Positions 21,582 through 29,432 of a stretch of DNA of 64,000 nucleotides are shown one piece after another; position 1 is the first letter of the stretch; each line of letters starts with the position of its first letter. The notes beneath the pieces were generated by a model, which saw nothing but the letters and a program-made list of their open reading frames with translations, did not search any database and was not told the DNA's origin. The stretch covers positions 1-64,000 of the forward strand of contig JADJYX010000004.1 of assembly GCA_016719535.1 (NCBI GenBank), written 5' to 3'. The stretch comes from Rubrivivax sp. (lineage in GTDB: Bacteria > Pseudomonadota > Gammaproteobacteria > Burkholderiales > Burkholderiaceae_C). A program made the position numbers and the translations under genes.

Positions 21582-22953
21582 TCTTCACCTCGCCGCTTTC
21601 CTGCACCAGCCAGGACTGGATGGCGTTGTTGTGATAGATCGAGCGTGTGCCGCGCACCGCCCGCAACTGGCGGTAGGTGGGCTGCACGTAGCCGGTGTCG
21701 TCGGTGGCGCGGCTTTGCACGATGGCGGGCCTGCCGTCCCACACCCAGTCGATGTTGAAGCGCGTCAGGCTCTTGCTCATCACCGGCTGCTCGAGCCGGG
21801 CAGCGCGCCAGTTGCGCCCGCCGTCGACCGAAACATCGACCTTGACGATCTTGCCGCGACCCGACCAGGCCAGGCCGCTGACGTTGTAGAAGCCCTTGTC
21901 CAGCAGCACCTGGCCGCCCGAGGGCGTGGTGACCACGCTCTTGCACTCCTGGATGCTGCTGTACTGGCGGTGCAGTCCGCCGGGCATCAGGTCGATGTAG
22001 TGGATGGCCTCGTCCTTGGTCGCCCAGGGCTGGTCGCCGACCTCGATGCGGCGCAGGTACTTGACCCAGCTCACGCCCTGCACGCCGGGCACCACCAGGC
22101 GCAGCGGGTAGCCGTTCTCGGGGCGCAGCATCTCGCCGTTCTGGCCGTAGGCCACCAGCACCTCGCCGTTCTCGACCATCTCCATCGGGAGGGTGCGTGT
22201 CATGCTCGAGCCGTCGGCGCCTTCGCCCAGCACGAAGCGCGCCCGCTTGTAGTCGACGCCGCACTGGTCGAGCAGCAGCCGCAGCGGCACACCGGTAAAT
22301 TCGCTGCAGCTGATCATGCCGTGGCTGTATTGCACCGTCGGCACCGCGACGTTGCCCCACTCCATGCCCGAGTTGGCGCCGCACTCGATGAAATGGAAGC
22401 GGCTGACCGAAGGCATGCGCATGATCTCGTCCATCGTGAAGACCTTGGGCGTCTTCATGAACGAGGGGTCGCTCGCATTGAGCATCAGGCGGTGCTTGCT
22501 GGGGTCGACATCCCACCAGCCCTGATGGTGGCGCTCGAAATGCAGGCCGCTGGGCGTGACGATGCCGAACAGGCTCTGCAGCGGCGCGAACGATACCGAC
22601 GACTGTGCCGTCTGCGTCAGCCCCGGGCTCTGGCGGCGCTGCACGTTGGCCTCGTACTTCGACGGCTTGCCGTAGCCATCGGTGACCACCGGCTGCCCCA
22701 GGCCCCTGGTGTGCTCGGGCAGGTTGAGGATGTTGGCATCACCGCCTTCGGTGGGCACCGGGTTGGACTGCGCGCGCACGCCCGTCGCGGCGGCCAGCGC
22801 TCCGGCGCCGGCGGCCGCCGATGCGAAGGCGCGGCGGATGAAGTCGCGGCGGCCGGACCTGGCCTCGGCGAAGACGGTGCGCACACCGTCGGCGTCGATA
22901 AAATTCTCCGGTGCCTTGATCAGGCGGCCCGGCAGGGGCGAGGACGATGGCAC
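21565..22953 (-). CDS. soxC: SoxC sulfane dehydrogenase, molybdenum subunit
   Basis: A 462-residue sulfite-oxidase-family molybdoenzyme. The molybdenum-ligating Cys lies in FHFIECGANSGMEW (about residue 190). A Tat signal, RRDFIRRAF, is set in from the N-terminus at about residues 35–43. The start is GTG at 22953 with AGGAGA six bases upstream; an ATG at 22986 has no such site. First gene of soxCDYZAXB and nearest to the AT-rich promoter region. The C-terminal dimerisation domain is complete (ends KNVQLG). Confidence 0.95.
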   Translation of the reverse strand: MPSSSPLPGRLIKAPENFIDADGVRTVFAEARSGRRDFIRRAFASAAAGAGALAAATGVRAQSNPVPTEGGDANILNLPEHTRGLGQPVVTDGYGKPSKYEANVQRRQSPGLTQTAQSSVSFAPLQSLFGIVTPSGLHFERHHQGWWDVDPSKHRLMLNASDPSFMKTPKVFTMDEIMRMPSVSRFHFIECGANSGMEWGNVAVPTVQYSHGMISCSEFTGVPLRLLLDQCGVDYKRARFVLGEGADGSSMTRTLPMEMVENGEVLVAYGQNGEMLRPENGYPLRLVVPGVQGVSWVKYLRRIEVGDQPWATKDEAIHYIDLMPGGLHRQYSSIQECKSVVTTPSGGQVLLDKGFYNVSGLAWSGRGKIVKVDVSVDGGRNWRAARLEQPVMSKSLTRFNIDWVWDGRPAIVQSRATDDTGYVQPTYRQLRAVRGTRSIYHNNAIQSWLVQESGEVKNVQLG

Positions 22954-22989
22954 GGATTCTCCTGGGGACGGGGCACCGCGCCTCACGGT

Positions 22990-23036
22990 GCCTGCTAGAT
23001 ATCAGCGAATGCAAATATTAAGATAACTTGATGAAG
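22990..23036 (-). promoter_or_regulatory. AT-rich sox promoter/operator region
   Basis: A 45-bp AT-rich island in a very GC-rich background, 40–80 bp upstream of the soxC GTG. On the minus strand TTATCT, then 17 bp, then GATATC is a weak -35/-10 candidate. The spacer contains an interrupted AATATT/GATATC symmetry that could bind a repressor. The remaining gap to 23085 shows no gene. Confidence 0.4.
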
Positions 23037-23084
23037 ATCACGCCCGGGTTTCCCCGTGGGGGTCGAACTGCGAAGCCGCGCCAT

Positions 23085-23111
23085 CCCGGGTTAACCCGGG
23101 TCGGCTATACT
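23085..23111 (+). promoter_or_regulatory. 16-bp perfect palindrome upstream of an rhlE -10 box
   Basis: CCCGGGTTAACCCGGG at 23085–23100 is fully self-complementary. TATACT at 23106–23111 is a good -10 box for rhlE, and the palindrome occupies its -35 to -15 space. No standard -35 is seen, so an activator or repressor site is plausible. It also lies 130 bp upstream of soxC on the other strand. Confidence 0.4.
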
Positions 23112-23358
23112 GAAAGGCTGGCTTCTTCACGAAGCCATTCGTTCATCCCCTTCGACCCTCGTCGAAGCCGGCCTTCAGGTCGGCCTCTCACGGACAGCCC
23201 CACGGGCTGACAGGTCGGCGGCGATGCCGTCGCCCTGATCCGTCTGCCTGCCATCCCTTCTTCGGCGGGCGTCTGCTCCTTGCGACTAGACCCGGGCACC
23301 CCTGGTGGGTGCCGTCGGTGTGCTCTTGGCGCATTGGCGAAGCTGTGAAAGAACGACG
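23112..23358 (+). promoter_or_regulatory. Long structured 5' leader of the DEAD-box helicase gene
   Basis: About 245 nt between the -10 box and the rhlE start contain a chain of hairpins: GGCTTC/GAAGCC (from 23120), CTTCGAC/GTCGAAG (23150–23167), GCCGGCC/GGTCGGC (23167–23184), CAGCCC/GGGCTG (23195–23209), a TGCC-rich stem near 23245–23270, and GGCACCC/GGGTGCC (23295–23313). No convincing ORF is present. An untranslated regulatory leader is inferred. Confidence 0.45.
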
Positions 23359-24744
23359 ATGAGTTTTGATTCCCTGGGCCTGCATGAAGCCCTGACGCGC
23401 GCGCTGGCCGACGCCGGCTACACCACCCCCACGCCGGTGCAGACGCAGGCCGTGCCGGCTGCGCTGGCCGGACTCGATCTGATGGTCTCGGCCAATACCG
23501 GCAGCGGCAAGACCGCGAGCTTCGTGCTGCCGGCGCTGACGAAGGTGCTGGCCGCCCGCGGCGACGGCAAGCGGCGCGACAAGGGCGTGACCTATGGCCC
23601 GCGCGTGCTGGTGCTGGTCCCCACGCGCGAACTGGCGTTGCAGGTTACGCAGGCGGTGTCCAACTATGGCCGCCACGTGCAGGGCCTGCGCGTGGCCAGC
23701 ATCGTCGGTGGCGTGCCCTATGGTGCGCAGCTGAAGGCGCTGCGCGGCCCGATCGACATGCTGATCGCCACCCCGGGCCGGCTGATGGACCACATGGCCA
23801 GCGGCAAGGCGATCCTCGCCAACGTCGAACTGCTGGTGCTCGACGAAGCCGACCGCATGCTCGACATGGGCTTCATCGACGACATCCACCACATCGCCGC
23901 CGCGCTGCCGGCGTCGCGCCAGACGTTGATGACCAGCGCCACCTTCGGGGGCCCGGTCGGCCGCATGGCCGCCGAGCTGATGCGCGAACCGCAGCGCATC
24001 GAGGTCGCGTCGCACACCGAAGCGCATGCCGACATCGAGCAGCGCCTGCACTGGGCCGACGACCTGTCGCACAAGAATGCGCTGCTCGACCACATCCTGA
24101 CCGAGCGCAGCGTCGAGCAGGCCGTGGTCTTCACCAGCACCCAGCGCGACGCCGACTGGCTGGCCGACCGCCTGGCCGAGCTGGGCCATGCCGTGGCCTC
24201 GCTGCACGGCGGCATGCCGCAGGGCCGGCGCAACCGTGTGCTGGAAGGCCTGCGCCGACGCCACCTGCGCGTGCTGGTGGCCACCGACGTCGCCGCGCGC
24301 GGCATCGACGTGCCCAGCATCAGCCATGTCATCAACTACGGGCTGCCGATGAAGGCCGAGGACTACGTGCACCGCATCGGTCGCACCGGCCGTGCCGGCC
24401 GCTCGGGCCTGGCGGTGACGCTGGCCGAGCGCCGCGACGTCGGCATGATCCAGCGCATCCAGCGTTTCACCACGCAGCGCATCCCGGCGGCGACGATCGC
24501 CGGCCTCGAGCCCCAGCGCGCCGAGCCCAAGCCGGACGCGCGCCCCGGCGGCTTCGGCGGCCGACCGGCGCGCCCGGGGGCGGGTCATCGCCCGTTCAAG
24601 CCGCATGGCCGCCCGGCCGGTGAGGGGGGCGCCGAGCGTCGGTCTTTCGACGGCGCGCCGGCGGGTCCGCGCGGCCCGCGTCCCTTCACCGACGGCCCCA
24701 AGGCTCGCACCGGCAAGCCGCCGATGCGCCCGCGCGCGCGCTGA
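23359..24744 (+). CDS. rhlE: DEAD-box RNA helicase, RhlE type
   Basis: A 461-residue ATP-dependent RNA helicase. All core motifs are intact: Q-motif PTPVQTQAVP, I ANTGSGKT (about 45–52), PTRELALQV, TPGRL, II VLDEADRML (about 164), SAT in MTSATF, ARGIDVP and HRIGRTGRAG. The Arg/Pro/Gly-rich basic tail (about 390–461) is typical of RhlE and aids RNA binding. The start is chosen at MSFDSLGL as in homologues; its ribosome site is weak (GAACGACG), which with the structured leader suggests translational control. Divergent from the sox operon. Confidence 0.95.
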   Translation: MSFDSLGLHEALTRALADAGYTTPTPVQTQAVPAALAGLDLMVSANTGSGKTASFVLPALTKVLAARGDGKRRDKGVTYGPRVLVLVPTRELALQVTQAVSNYGRHVQGLRVASIVGGVPYGAQLKALRGPIDMLIATPGRLMDHMASGKAILANVELLVLDEADRMLDMGFIDDIHHIAAALPASRQTLMTSATFGGPVGRMAAELMREPQRIEVASHTEAHADIEQRLHWADDLSHKNALLDHILTERSVEQAVVFTSTQRDADWLADRLAELGHAVASLHGGMPQGRRNRVLEGLRRRHLRVLVATDVAARGIDVPSISHVINYGLPMKAEDYVHRIGRTGRAGRSGLAVTLAERRDVGMIQRIQRFTTQRIPAATIAGLEPQRAEPKPDARPGGFGGRPARPGAGHRPFKPHGRPAGEGGAERRSFDGAPAGPRGPRPFTDGPKARTGKPPMRPRAR

Positions 24745-24782
24745 AGCACGCGGCGTCCGGCGTCAACGCCGGGCGCCATGAC

Positions 24783-24815
24783 AAAGGGCCGCACCCGCGA
24801 CGGTGGCGGCCCTTT
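24783..24815. terminator. Bidirectional terminator between rhlE and the FKBP gene
   Basis: A perfect 10-bp stem AAAGGGCCGC/GCGGCCCTTT (24783–24792 with 24806–24815) with T-rich flanks on both strands, placed between converging genes. Confidence 0.75.
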
Positions 24816-24844
24816 CTTCATGGGGTGCCGGGTCGGGCGCGGGG

Positions 24845-25201
24845 TCAGACGGCCAGCAGGTCGACCTCGAAGATCAGCGTCGCGTTGGGCGGAATCACAC
24901 CGCCGGCGCCGCGCGCGCCGTAGCCCAGGTCGGCCGGGATCTGCAGCACGCGCGTGCCGCCGACCTTCATGCCCTGCACGCCCTCGTCCCAGCCGCGGAT
25001 GACGTGGCCGGCGCCGAGCGGAAAGGCGAAGGGGCTGCCGCGGTCCTTGCTGGAGTCGAACTTGGCGCCGCGGCCATTGGCGGCGGCCGGGTCGTGCAGC
25101 CAGCCGGTGTAGTGCACCTGCACGCGCTGGCCGGCCTTGGCCTCGTCGCCGCTGCCGGTGACGGTGTCCTCGTACTGCAGGCCCGACGGGGTGGTGATCA
25201 T
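24845..25201 (-). CDS. FKBP-type peptidyl-prolyl cis-trans isomerase
   Basis: A 118-residue single-domain FKBP that speeds proline isomerisation in protein folding. It has no signal peptide, so it is cytoplasmic. Family signature pieces are VQVHYTGWL (about 28–36), FDSSKDRG, FPLGAGHVIRGWDEGVQGM (about 63–80) and LGYGARG…IPPNATLIFEVDLL at the end. Start 25201 matches the MITTPSGLQYED N-terminus of homologues; an upstream in-frame ATG at 25282 adds a low-complexity extension and is rejected. Probably monocistronic. Confidence 0.92.
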   Translation of the reverse strand: MITTPSGLQYEDTVTGSGDEAKAGQRVQVHYTGWLHDPAAANGRGAKFDSSKDRGSPFAFPLGAGHVIRGWDEGVQGMKVGGTRVLQIPADLGYGARGAGGVIPPNATLIFEVDLLAV

Positions 25202-25278
25202 GGAGGGTCCTTTCGAGTCCGGTCGACGACCGGGTTGCACAGGGCGCGCATGATGCCACCGCGGCACCGATGCACCCG

Positions 25279-26170
25279 TCAACGCCAGGGCCAGGCCTGC
25301 ACCGCAGCGGTCAGCCAGTCGTTCACGGTAGCGGCCGGCAGCGCCGGCAGGCCCAGCACCGCGCCCGCCCGCCGCAGGGCGGCCAGCGGGTCCGACAGGT
25401 CGACCGCCTCGGCGCCGTTCTGCTTGCTGAGCTTCTGGCCATCGGCCGCCAGCACCAGCGGCGTGTGCAGATAGGCCGGCGTGGCCACGCCCAGCGCACG
25501 TTGCAGCAGGATCTGCCGCGGCGTGTTGTCGGCCAGGTCCTCGCCGCGCACCACGTGGGTGATGCCCTGCGCGGCGTCGTCGACCACCACCGCCAGTTGG
25601 TAGGCCGTCTGGCCGTCGGCGCGGCGCAGCACGAAATCGCCGACCTCGTGCGTGACGTCCTGCTGCTGCGGCCCCAGCCGGCGGTCGAGCCAGTCGACCA
25701 CCACCGCGCGGCCGTCGTCATCGGCTGCGCAGCCGCCAGGCGCGCGCCGGCTGGCCGCGCAGGCCGCCGCGGCAGGTGCCGGGATAGACCCGCTCACCAT
25801 GGCGCTGGTGAACCACGCCGCGCACCGCCAGCGCCTCGTCGATGGCCTTGCGTGTGCAGCCGCAGGGGTAGGCGCGGCCGGCGGCAACCAGGCGATCGAG
25901 CGCCTGCGCATACAGCGGCTCGCGCGCCGACTGCCACTGCGGCGGCTCGTCGGGCAGCAGGCTGCAGCGCTGCAACTGTCCGAGGATGACGAGGTCCAGC
26001 CCCTGCTTGCAGCGTTCGCGGTCGACATCCTCGATGCGCACCAGCCAGCGCCCGCCCTGCTCGCGAGCATCCAGCCAGCTGGCCAGCGCCGCCACCAGCG
26101 ACCCGGCATGCAGCGGCCCGGTGGGCGAGGGCGCGAAGCGACCCCGGTAGCCGATGCCGTCGGCACTCAC
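25279..26170 (-). pseudogene. gluQ: Glutamyl-Q tRNA(Asp) synthetase, single frameshift
   Basis: A truncated glutamyl-tRNA synthetase paralogue that glutamylates queuosine on tRNA-Asp. The N-terminal half (GRFAPSPTGPLHAGSL, the HIGH-like motif; IEDVDRERC; CGCTRKAID; YPGTCRGG) runs in one frame to a TGA near 25718. The C-terminal half (DWLDRRLGPQQQDV, HVVRGEDLADNTPRQI, then DGQKLSKQNGA, the KMSKS-like motif) is in another frame. One indel near 25725–25745 would join them into about 295 residues. The GTG start overlaps the LysR stop (GTGA). Otherwise well preserved, so either a recent mutation or a base-call error. Confidence 0.85.
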
Positions 26171-27159
26171 TGCGCGCAGTCGAGCAGGGCCTTGCGCGTG
26201 GTGGCGCTGCCGAGCTGCTGCAGCCACCACTGCAGCGCCAGTCCACTGGGCGGACGGCGCTCGCCCCTGGGCCCGGTGGTGCAGCGCCAGGCGTAGCTCA
26301 TGCGCGTCAGCGCCGGCGGCCGGCGCGTGGCCTTGACCACCAGTTCGCCGCGCACGATCAGCGGCTCGGCCAGGTGCTGCGGCACGAAGCCCGCGCCCAG
26401 GCCGCGGCGCAGCAGCTCGATCTTGTCGGCCGCGCTGTCGACCGTCATCACCTCCTGCCCCGGCAGCAGGTTGACGGTGCGCGGCGACAGCCGCTGCGCC
26501 GAATCGGCCACTGCCACCGCGCGGTGGTGCACCAGCACGTCGTCGTCGAGCGGACCGTCGTGCGTGGCCAGCGGGTGGTGCGGCGACACGACGTAGACGA
26601 AGGGCATCTCGCCCAGCGGCTCGACGGCGATGCCCGGCGGCGGCGCGTCGACGGTGGCAGCCACGCCGATGGCCAGGTCGGCCTGACCACTGACCAGGGC
26701 CTCCCAGGTGCCCGACAGCACCTCGGCGCGCAGGCGCAGCCGCGTGCCCGGGCTGCCGGGCGCATCGCCGCCGCTGCGGCCCTGCGGGTCCAGCGCGTAG
26801 AAGGCCTCGCAGAGCTCGAACACCGGGCGGCGCGAGATCACGTCGTCGATCACGATCGTCAACTGGCTCTCCCAGCCGGTGGCCACGCGGCGCACGCGGT
26901 TGGCCACGGCGTCGATCTCGCTGAGCAGGCGACGGCCTTCCTGCAGCAGCTCCTCGCCAGCCGCAGTGAGGCGCGCCTGGCGCGAGCGGCGGTCGAACAG
27001 CAGCACGTCCAGCGCCTCCTCCAGCTGGCGCACGCTGTAGGTCAGTGCCGAGGGCACCTTGCCGAGCTCGCGCGCCGCGGCGGCGAAGCTGCCGGTGCGC
27101 GCGATGGTGTCCATCATGACCAGGGCATCGGGGGTCAGGGCCAGGCTGCGGTCGGTCAT
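26167..27159 (-). CDS. LysR-family transcriptional regulator
   Basis: A 330-residue LysR regulator. The N-terminal helix-turn-helix is at about residues 10–68 (TGSFAAAARELGKVPSALTY), followed by a substrate-binding domain. It is divergent from a pirin gene with a 131-bp shared promoter region, the arrangement in which LysR proteins usually control the neighbour. Its stop overlaps the GTG of gluQ. The inducer cannot be deduced. Confidence 0.9.
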   Translation of the reverse strand: MTDRSLALTPDALVMMDTIARTGSFAAAARELGKVPSALTYSVRQLEEALDVLLFDRRSRQARLTAAGEELLQEGRRLLSEIDAVANRVRRVATGWESQLTIVIDDVISRRPVFELCEAFYALDPQGRSGGDAPGSPGTRLRLRAEVLSGTWEALVSGQADLAIGVAATVDAPPPGIAVEPLGEMPFVYVVSPHHPLATHDGPLDDDVLVHHRAVAVADSAQRLSPRTVNLLPGQEVMTVDSAADKIELLRRGLGAGFVPQHLAEPLIVRGELVVKATRRPPALTRMSYAWRCTTGPRGERRPPSGLALQWWLQQLGSATTRKALLDCAQ

Positions 27160-27205
27160 GGTGAGGGCGGTCAGGCAAGGCCGGAGCGGCGACGCTTCAT
27201 CTTAT

Positions 27206-27222
27206 TTGAACGAAAGCTTCAA
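27206..27222. promoter_or_regulatory. Candidate LysR operator between lysR and pirin genes
   Basis: TTGAA–N7–TTCAA is a perfect interrupted inverted repeat in the only AT-rich part of the divergent intergenic region, fitting the dyad form of LysR sites. A TACAGT -10-like box for the pirin gene lies 34 bp downstream (27256–27261). Confidence 0.5.
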
Positions 27223-27290
27223 GCCCCGACCGCCATGCCGTGGGGGCCCGCGACCTACAGTGGCGTCACTGCATTCGAAGGAGGCATTGC

Positions 27291-28016
27291 ATGATCACCC
27301 TGCGCAAAGCCAATGACCGCGGCCACGCCGAACATGGCTGGCTGGACAGCTGGCACAGCTTCTCGTTCGCCGACTACCACGACCCGGCGCACATGGGCGT
27401 GGGCAACCTGCGCGTCATCAACGAGGACCGCATCCAGCCCGGCACCGGCTTCGGCACCCATGGCCACCGCGACATGGAGATCGTCAGCTACGTGCTCGAC
27501 GGCGCACTCGCGCACCAGGACAGCATGGGCAACGGCAAGCCGGGTGGCACGAACGCGGGTGTCATTCGCCCCGGCGACGTGCAGCGCATGAGCGCCGGCA
27601 CCGGCGTGCTGCACTCCGAGTTCAACCATTCACGTGAGCAGGCGACGCATTTCCTGCAGATCTGGATCCTGCCACGCCACCGCGGCATCGAGCCCGGCTA
27701 CGAGCAGAAGCACTTCGACGCCGCCAGCAAGCGCGGCCAGCTGCGCCTGGTCGCGTCGCCCGACGGTGCCGAGGGTTCGGTGACGATCCATGCCGATGCC
27801 AGCATCCGTGCCGGCCTCTTCGACGGCGACGAGGCGGCCGAACAGCCGCTGACGCGCGGCCGGCTGACCTACGTGCACGTCGCCCGCGGTGCGCTCGGCG
27901 TCAATGGCCAGCGCCTGGGCGCCGGTGACGCCGTCGCGCTGCGAGACGAAGCGCTGCTGCGCCTGTCGCAGGGCGAAGCGGCCGAGGTGCTCGTCTTCGA
28001 CCTCGCACCGCATTGA
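27291..28016 (+). CDS. Pirin-family protein
   Basis: A 241-residue bicupin of the pirin family. The N-terminal cupin carries the metal-binding residues: FGTHGHRDMEIVSYVLDG (about 46–63; His–X–His) and HSEFNHS (about 106; second His and Glu context). Some bacterial pirins have quercetinase activity or modulate central metabolism; the role here is not known. The start has a strong GAAGGAGG seven bases upstream. Divergent from the LysR gene and followed 47 bp later by a flavodoxin-like gene, likely co-transcribed. Confidence 0.92.
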   Translation: MITLRKANDRGHAEHGWLDSWHSFSFADYHDPAHMGVGNLRVINEDRIQPGTGFGTHGHRDMEIVSYVLDGALAHQDSMGNGKPGGTNAGVIRPGDVQRMSAGTGVLHSEFNHSREQATHFLQIWILPRHRGIEPGYEQKHFDAASKRGQLRLVASPDGAEGSVTIHADASIRAGLFDGDEAAEQPLTRGRLTYVHVARGALGVNGQRLGAGDAVALRDEALLRLSQGEAAEVLVFDLAPH

Positions 28017-28063
28017 CCCCCCTCTCTGCCATCTCTTCCCACCCCTTCACCTGGATCCATCCC

Positions 28064-28615
28064 ATGAGCATCGTCATCGTCTACCACAGCGGCTACGGCC
28101 ACACGAAGAAGATCGCCGAGGCCGTCGCCGCCGGCAGCGGCGGCAGCCTGCTGCCCATCGACGCCGAGGGCAACCTGCCCGCAGGCGGCTGGGAACAGCT
28201 GCTCGCGGCCAAGGCCATCGTCTTCGGCACGCCCACCTACATGGGCGGCCCGAGCTGGCAGTTCAAGAAGTTTGCCGACGCATCGTCCAAGCCCTGGTTC
28301 AGCCAGCAGTGGAAGAACAAGCTGGCAGCGGGCTTCACCAACTCGGCGTCGATGAATGGCGACAAGCTGTCGACGCTGCACTATCTGTTCACGCTCAGCC
28401 AGCAGCACGGCATGCTGTGGGCAGGCACCGGCATGATGCCCAGCAACAGCAAGGCCGCCACGCGCAACGACATCAACTATGTCGCCTCGTCGTCGGGCCT
28501 GATGACCACCACGCCGTCCGACGCGTCGACCGACGAGATGGTGCCGGGCGATATCGCCACCGCCAAGGCCTTCGGCCAGCGCGTGGCCGACGCGCTGGCG
28601 CTGCTGAAGGACTGA
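28064..28615 (+). CDS. Flavodoxin-like NAD(P)H:quinone oxidoreductase family protein
   Basis: A 183-residue flavodoxin-fold protein. The N-terminal FMN phosphate loop YHSGYGHTKKIAEAV (about 6–20) and GTPTYMGGPSWQFKKFAD (about 64–81) match WrbA/NADPH-dependent FMN reductase relatives. It most likely reduces quinones or flavins. It follows the pirin gene on the same strand, a common LysR–pirin–flavodoxin arrangement linked to quinone or redox stress. The start at MSIVIVYHS is chosen because upstream in-frame sequence has no family similarity. Confidence 0.85.
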   Translation: MSIVIVYHSGYGHTKKIAEAVAAGSGGSLLPIDAEGNLPAGGWEQLLAAKAIVFGTPTYMGGPSWQFKKFADASSKPWFSQQWKNKLAAGFTNSASMNGDKLSTLHYLFTLSQQHGMLWAGTGMMPSNSKAATRNDINYVASSSGLMTTTPSDASTDEMVPGDIATAKAFGQRVADALALLKD

Positions 28616-28648
28616 CGAGCACCAGGGCGGGCCGCTACAGTCCCGCCC

Positions 28649-29359
28649 ATGGTTGCAGCGACGGCCCTGTGGCAGGTGCTGCCCGGCATCGACTGGGCGG
28701 CGCTGGTCGTCTTCTTCGTCACCTGGGTCGGCTACGCGCGGTTTGCGCGCCAGCGCTCGTTCGCCCGGCCCTCGCTGCTGGGCAGTTCCAACCGCGAACG
28801 CGAACGCTGGATGTGGCAGGCCGCGGCGCGCGACAACCGTGTCTTCGACGGCGTGGTGGTGCAGAACCTGTCGGCCAGCCCGTCGTTCTTTGCCTCCACC
28901 TCCATCCTGGTCATCGGCGGCCTGCTGGCCGTGCTGTCCAGCAGCGAGCAGGCCAGCGAGATCGTGCGCGAGGTGCCCTTCGCGGCGCGCACCTCGATGC
29001 TGGTCTTCGACCTCAAGGTCGTGCTGCTGCTGGCGGTCTTCGTCTTCGCCTTCTTCCGCTTCACCTGGAGCCTGCGGCAGTACAGCTTCGGGGCGCTGCT
29101 GGTGGCGGCGGCGCCGTCGCATGCCGAACTGCAGCGCGACGATGCGCAGCGCACCGCCTTCGCCCGTCGCGCCGGCCGCGTCATGGGGCTGGCGGCCGAG
29201 AGCTTCAACGACGGCCTGCGCGCCTACTACATGGCGTTCGCCGCCACGGCCTGGTTCTTCTCGCCATGGGCGATGATGGCCGGCGCGTTGAGCGTGGTGT
29301 GGGTGCTGTACCGGCGCGAATTTCACTCCGAGGTGCTGCAGGCGCTGGAGGACCTCTAG
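28649..29359 (+). CDS. DUF599-family membrane protein
   Basis: A 236-residue inner-membrane protein matching the DUF599 family by its hydrophobic N-terminus with VVFFVTWVGYARFA, the NRERERWMWQAAARDNRVFDG segment and FRFTWSLRQYSFGALLV. About four to five transmembrane segments. No function is established. It lies 33 bp after the flavodoxin-like gene on the same strand. Confidence 0.8.
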   Translation: MVAATALWQVLPGIDWAALVVFFVTWVGYARFARQRSFARPSLLGSSNRERERWMWQAAARDNRVFDGVVVQNLSASPSFFASTSILVIGGLLAVLSSSEQASEIVREVPFAARTSMLVFDLKVVLLLAVFVFAFFRFTWSLRQYSFGALLVAAAPSHAELQRDDAQRTAFARRAGRVMGLAAESFNDGLRAYYMAFAATAWFFSPWAMMAGALSVVWVLYRREFHSEVLQALEDL

Positions 29360-29432
29360 CTACCAGCGTCAAGGTCCGCAGCGCGCTGGGGGACCGTGCG
29401 CCCGGGCCCCGTCACCTAACTCGAGTGCGACC

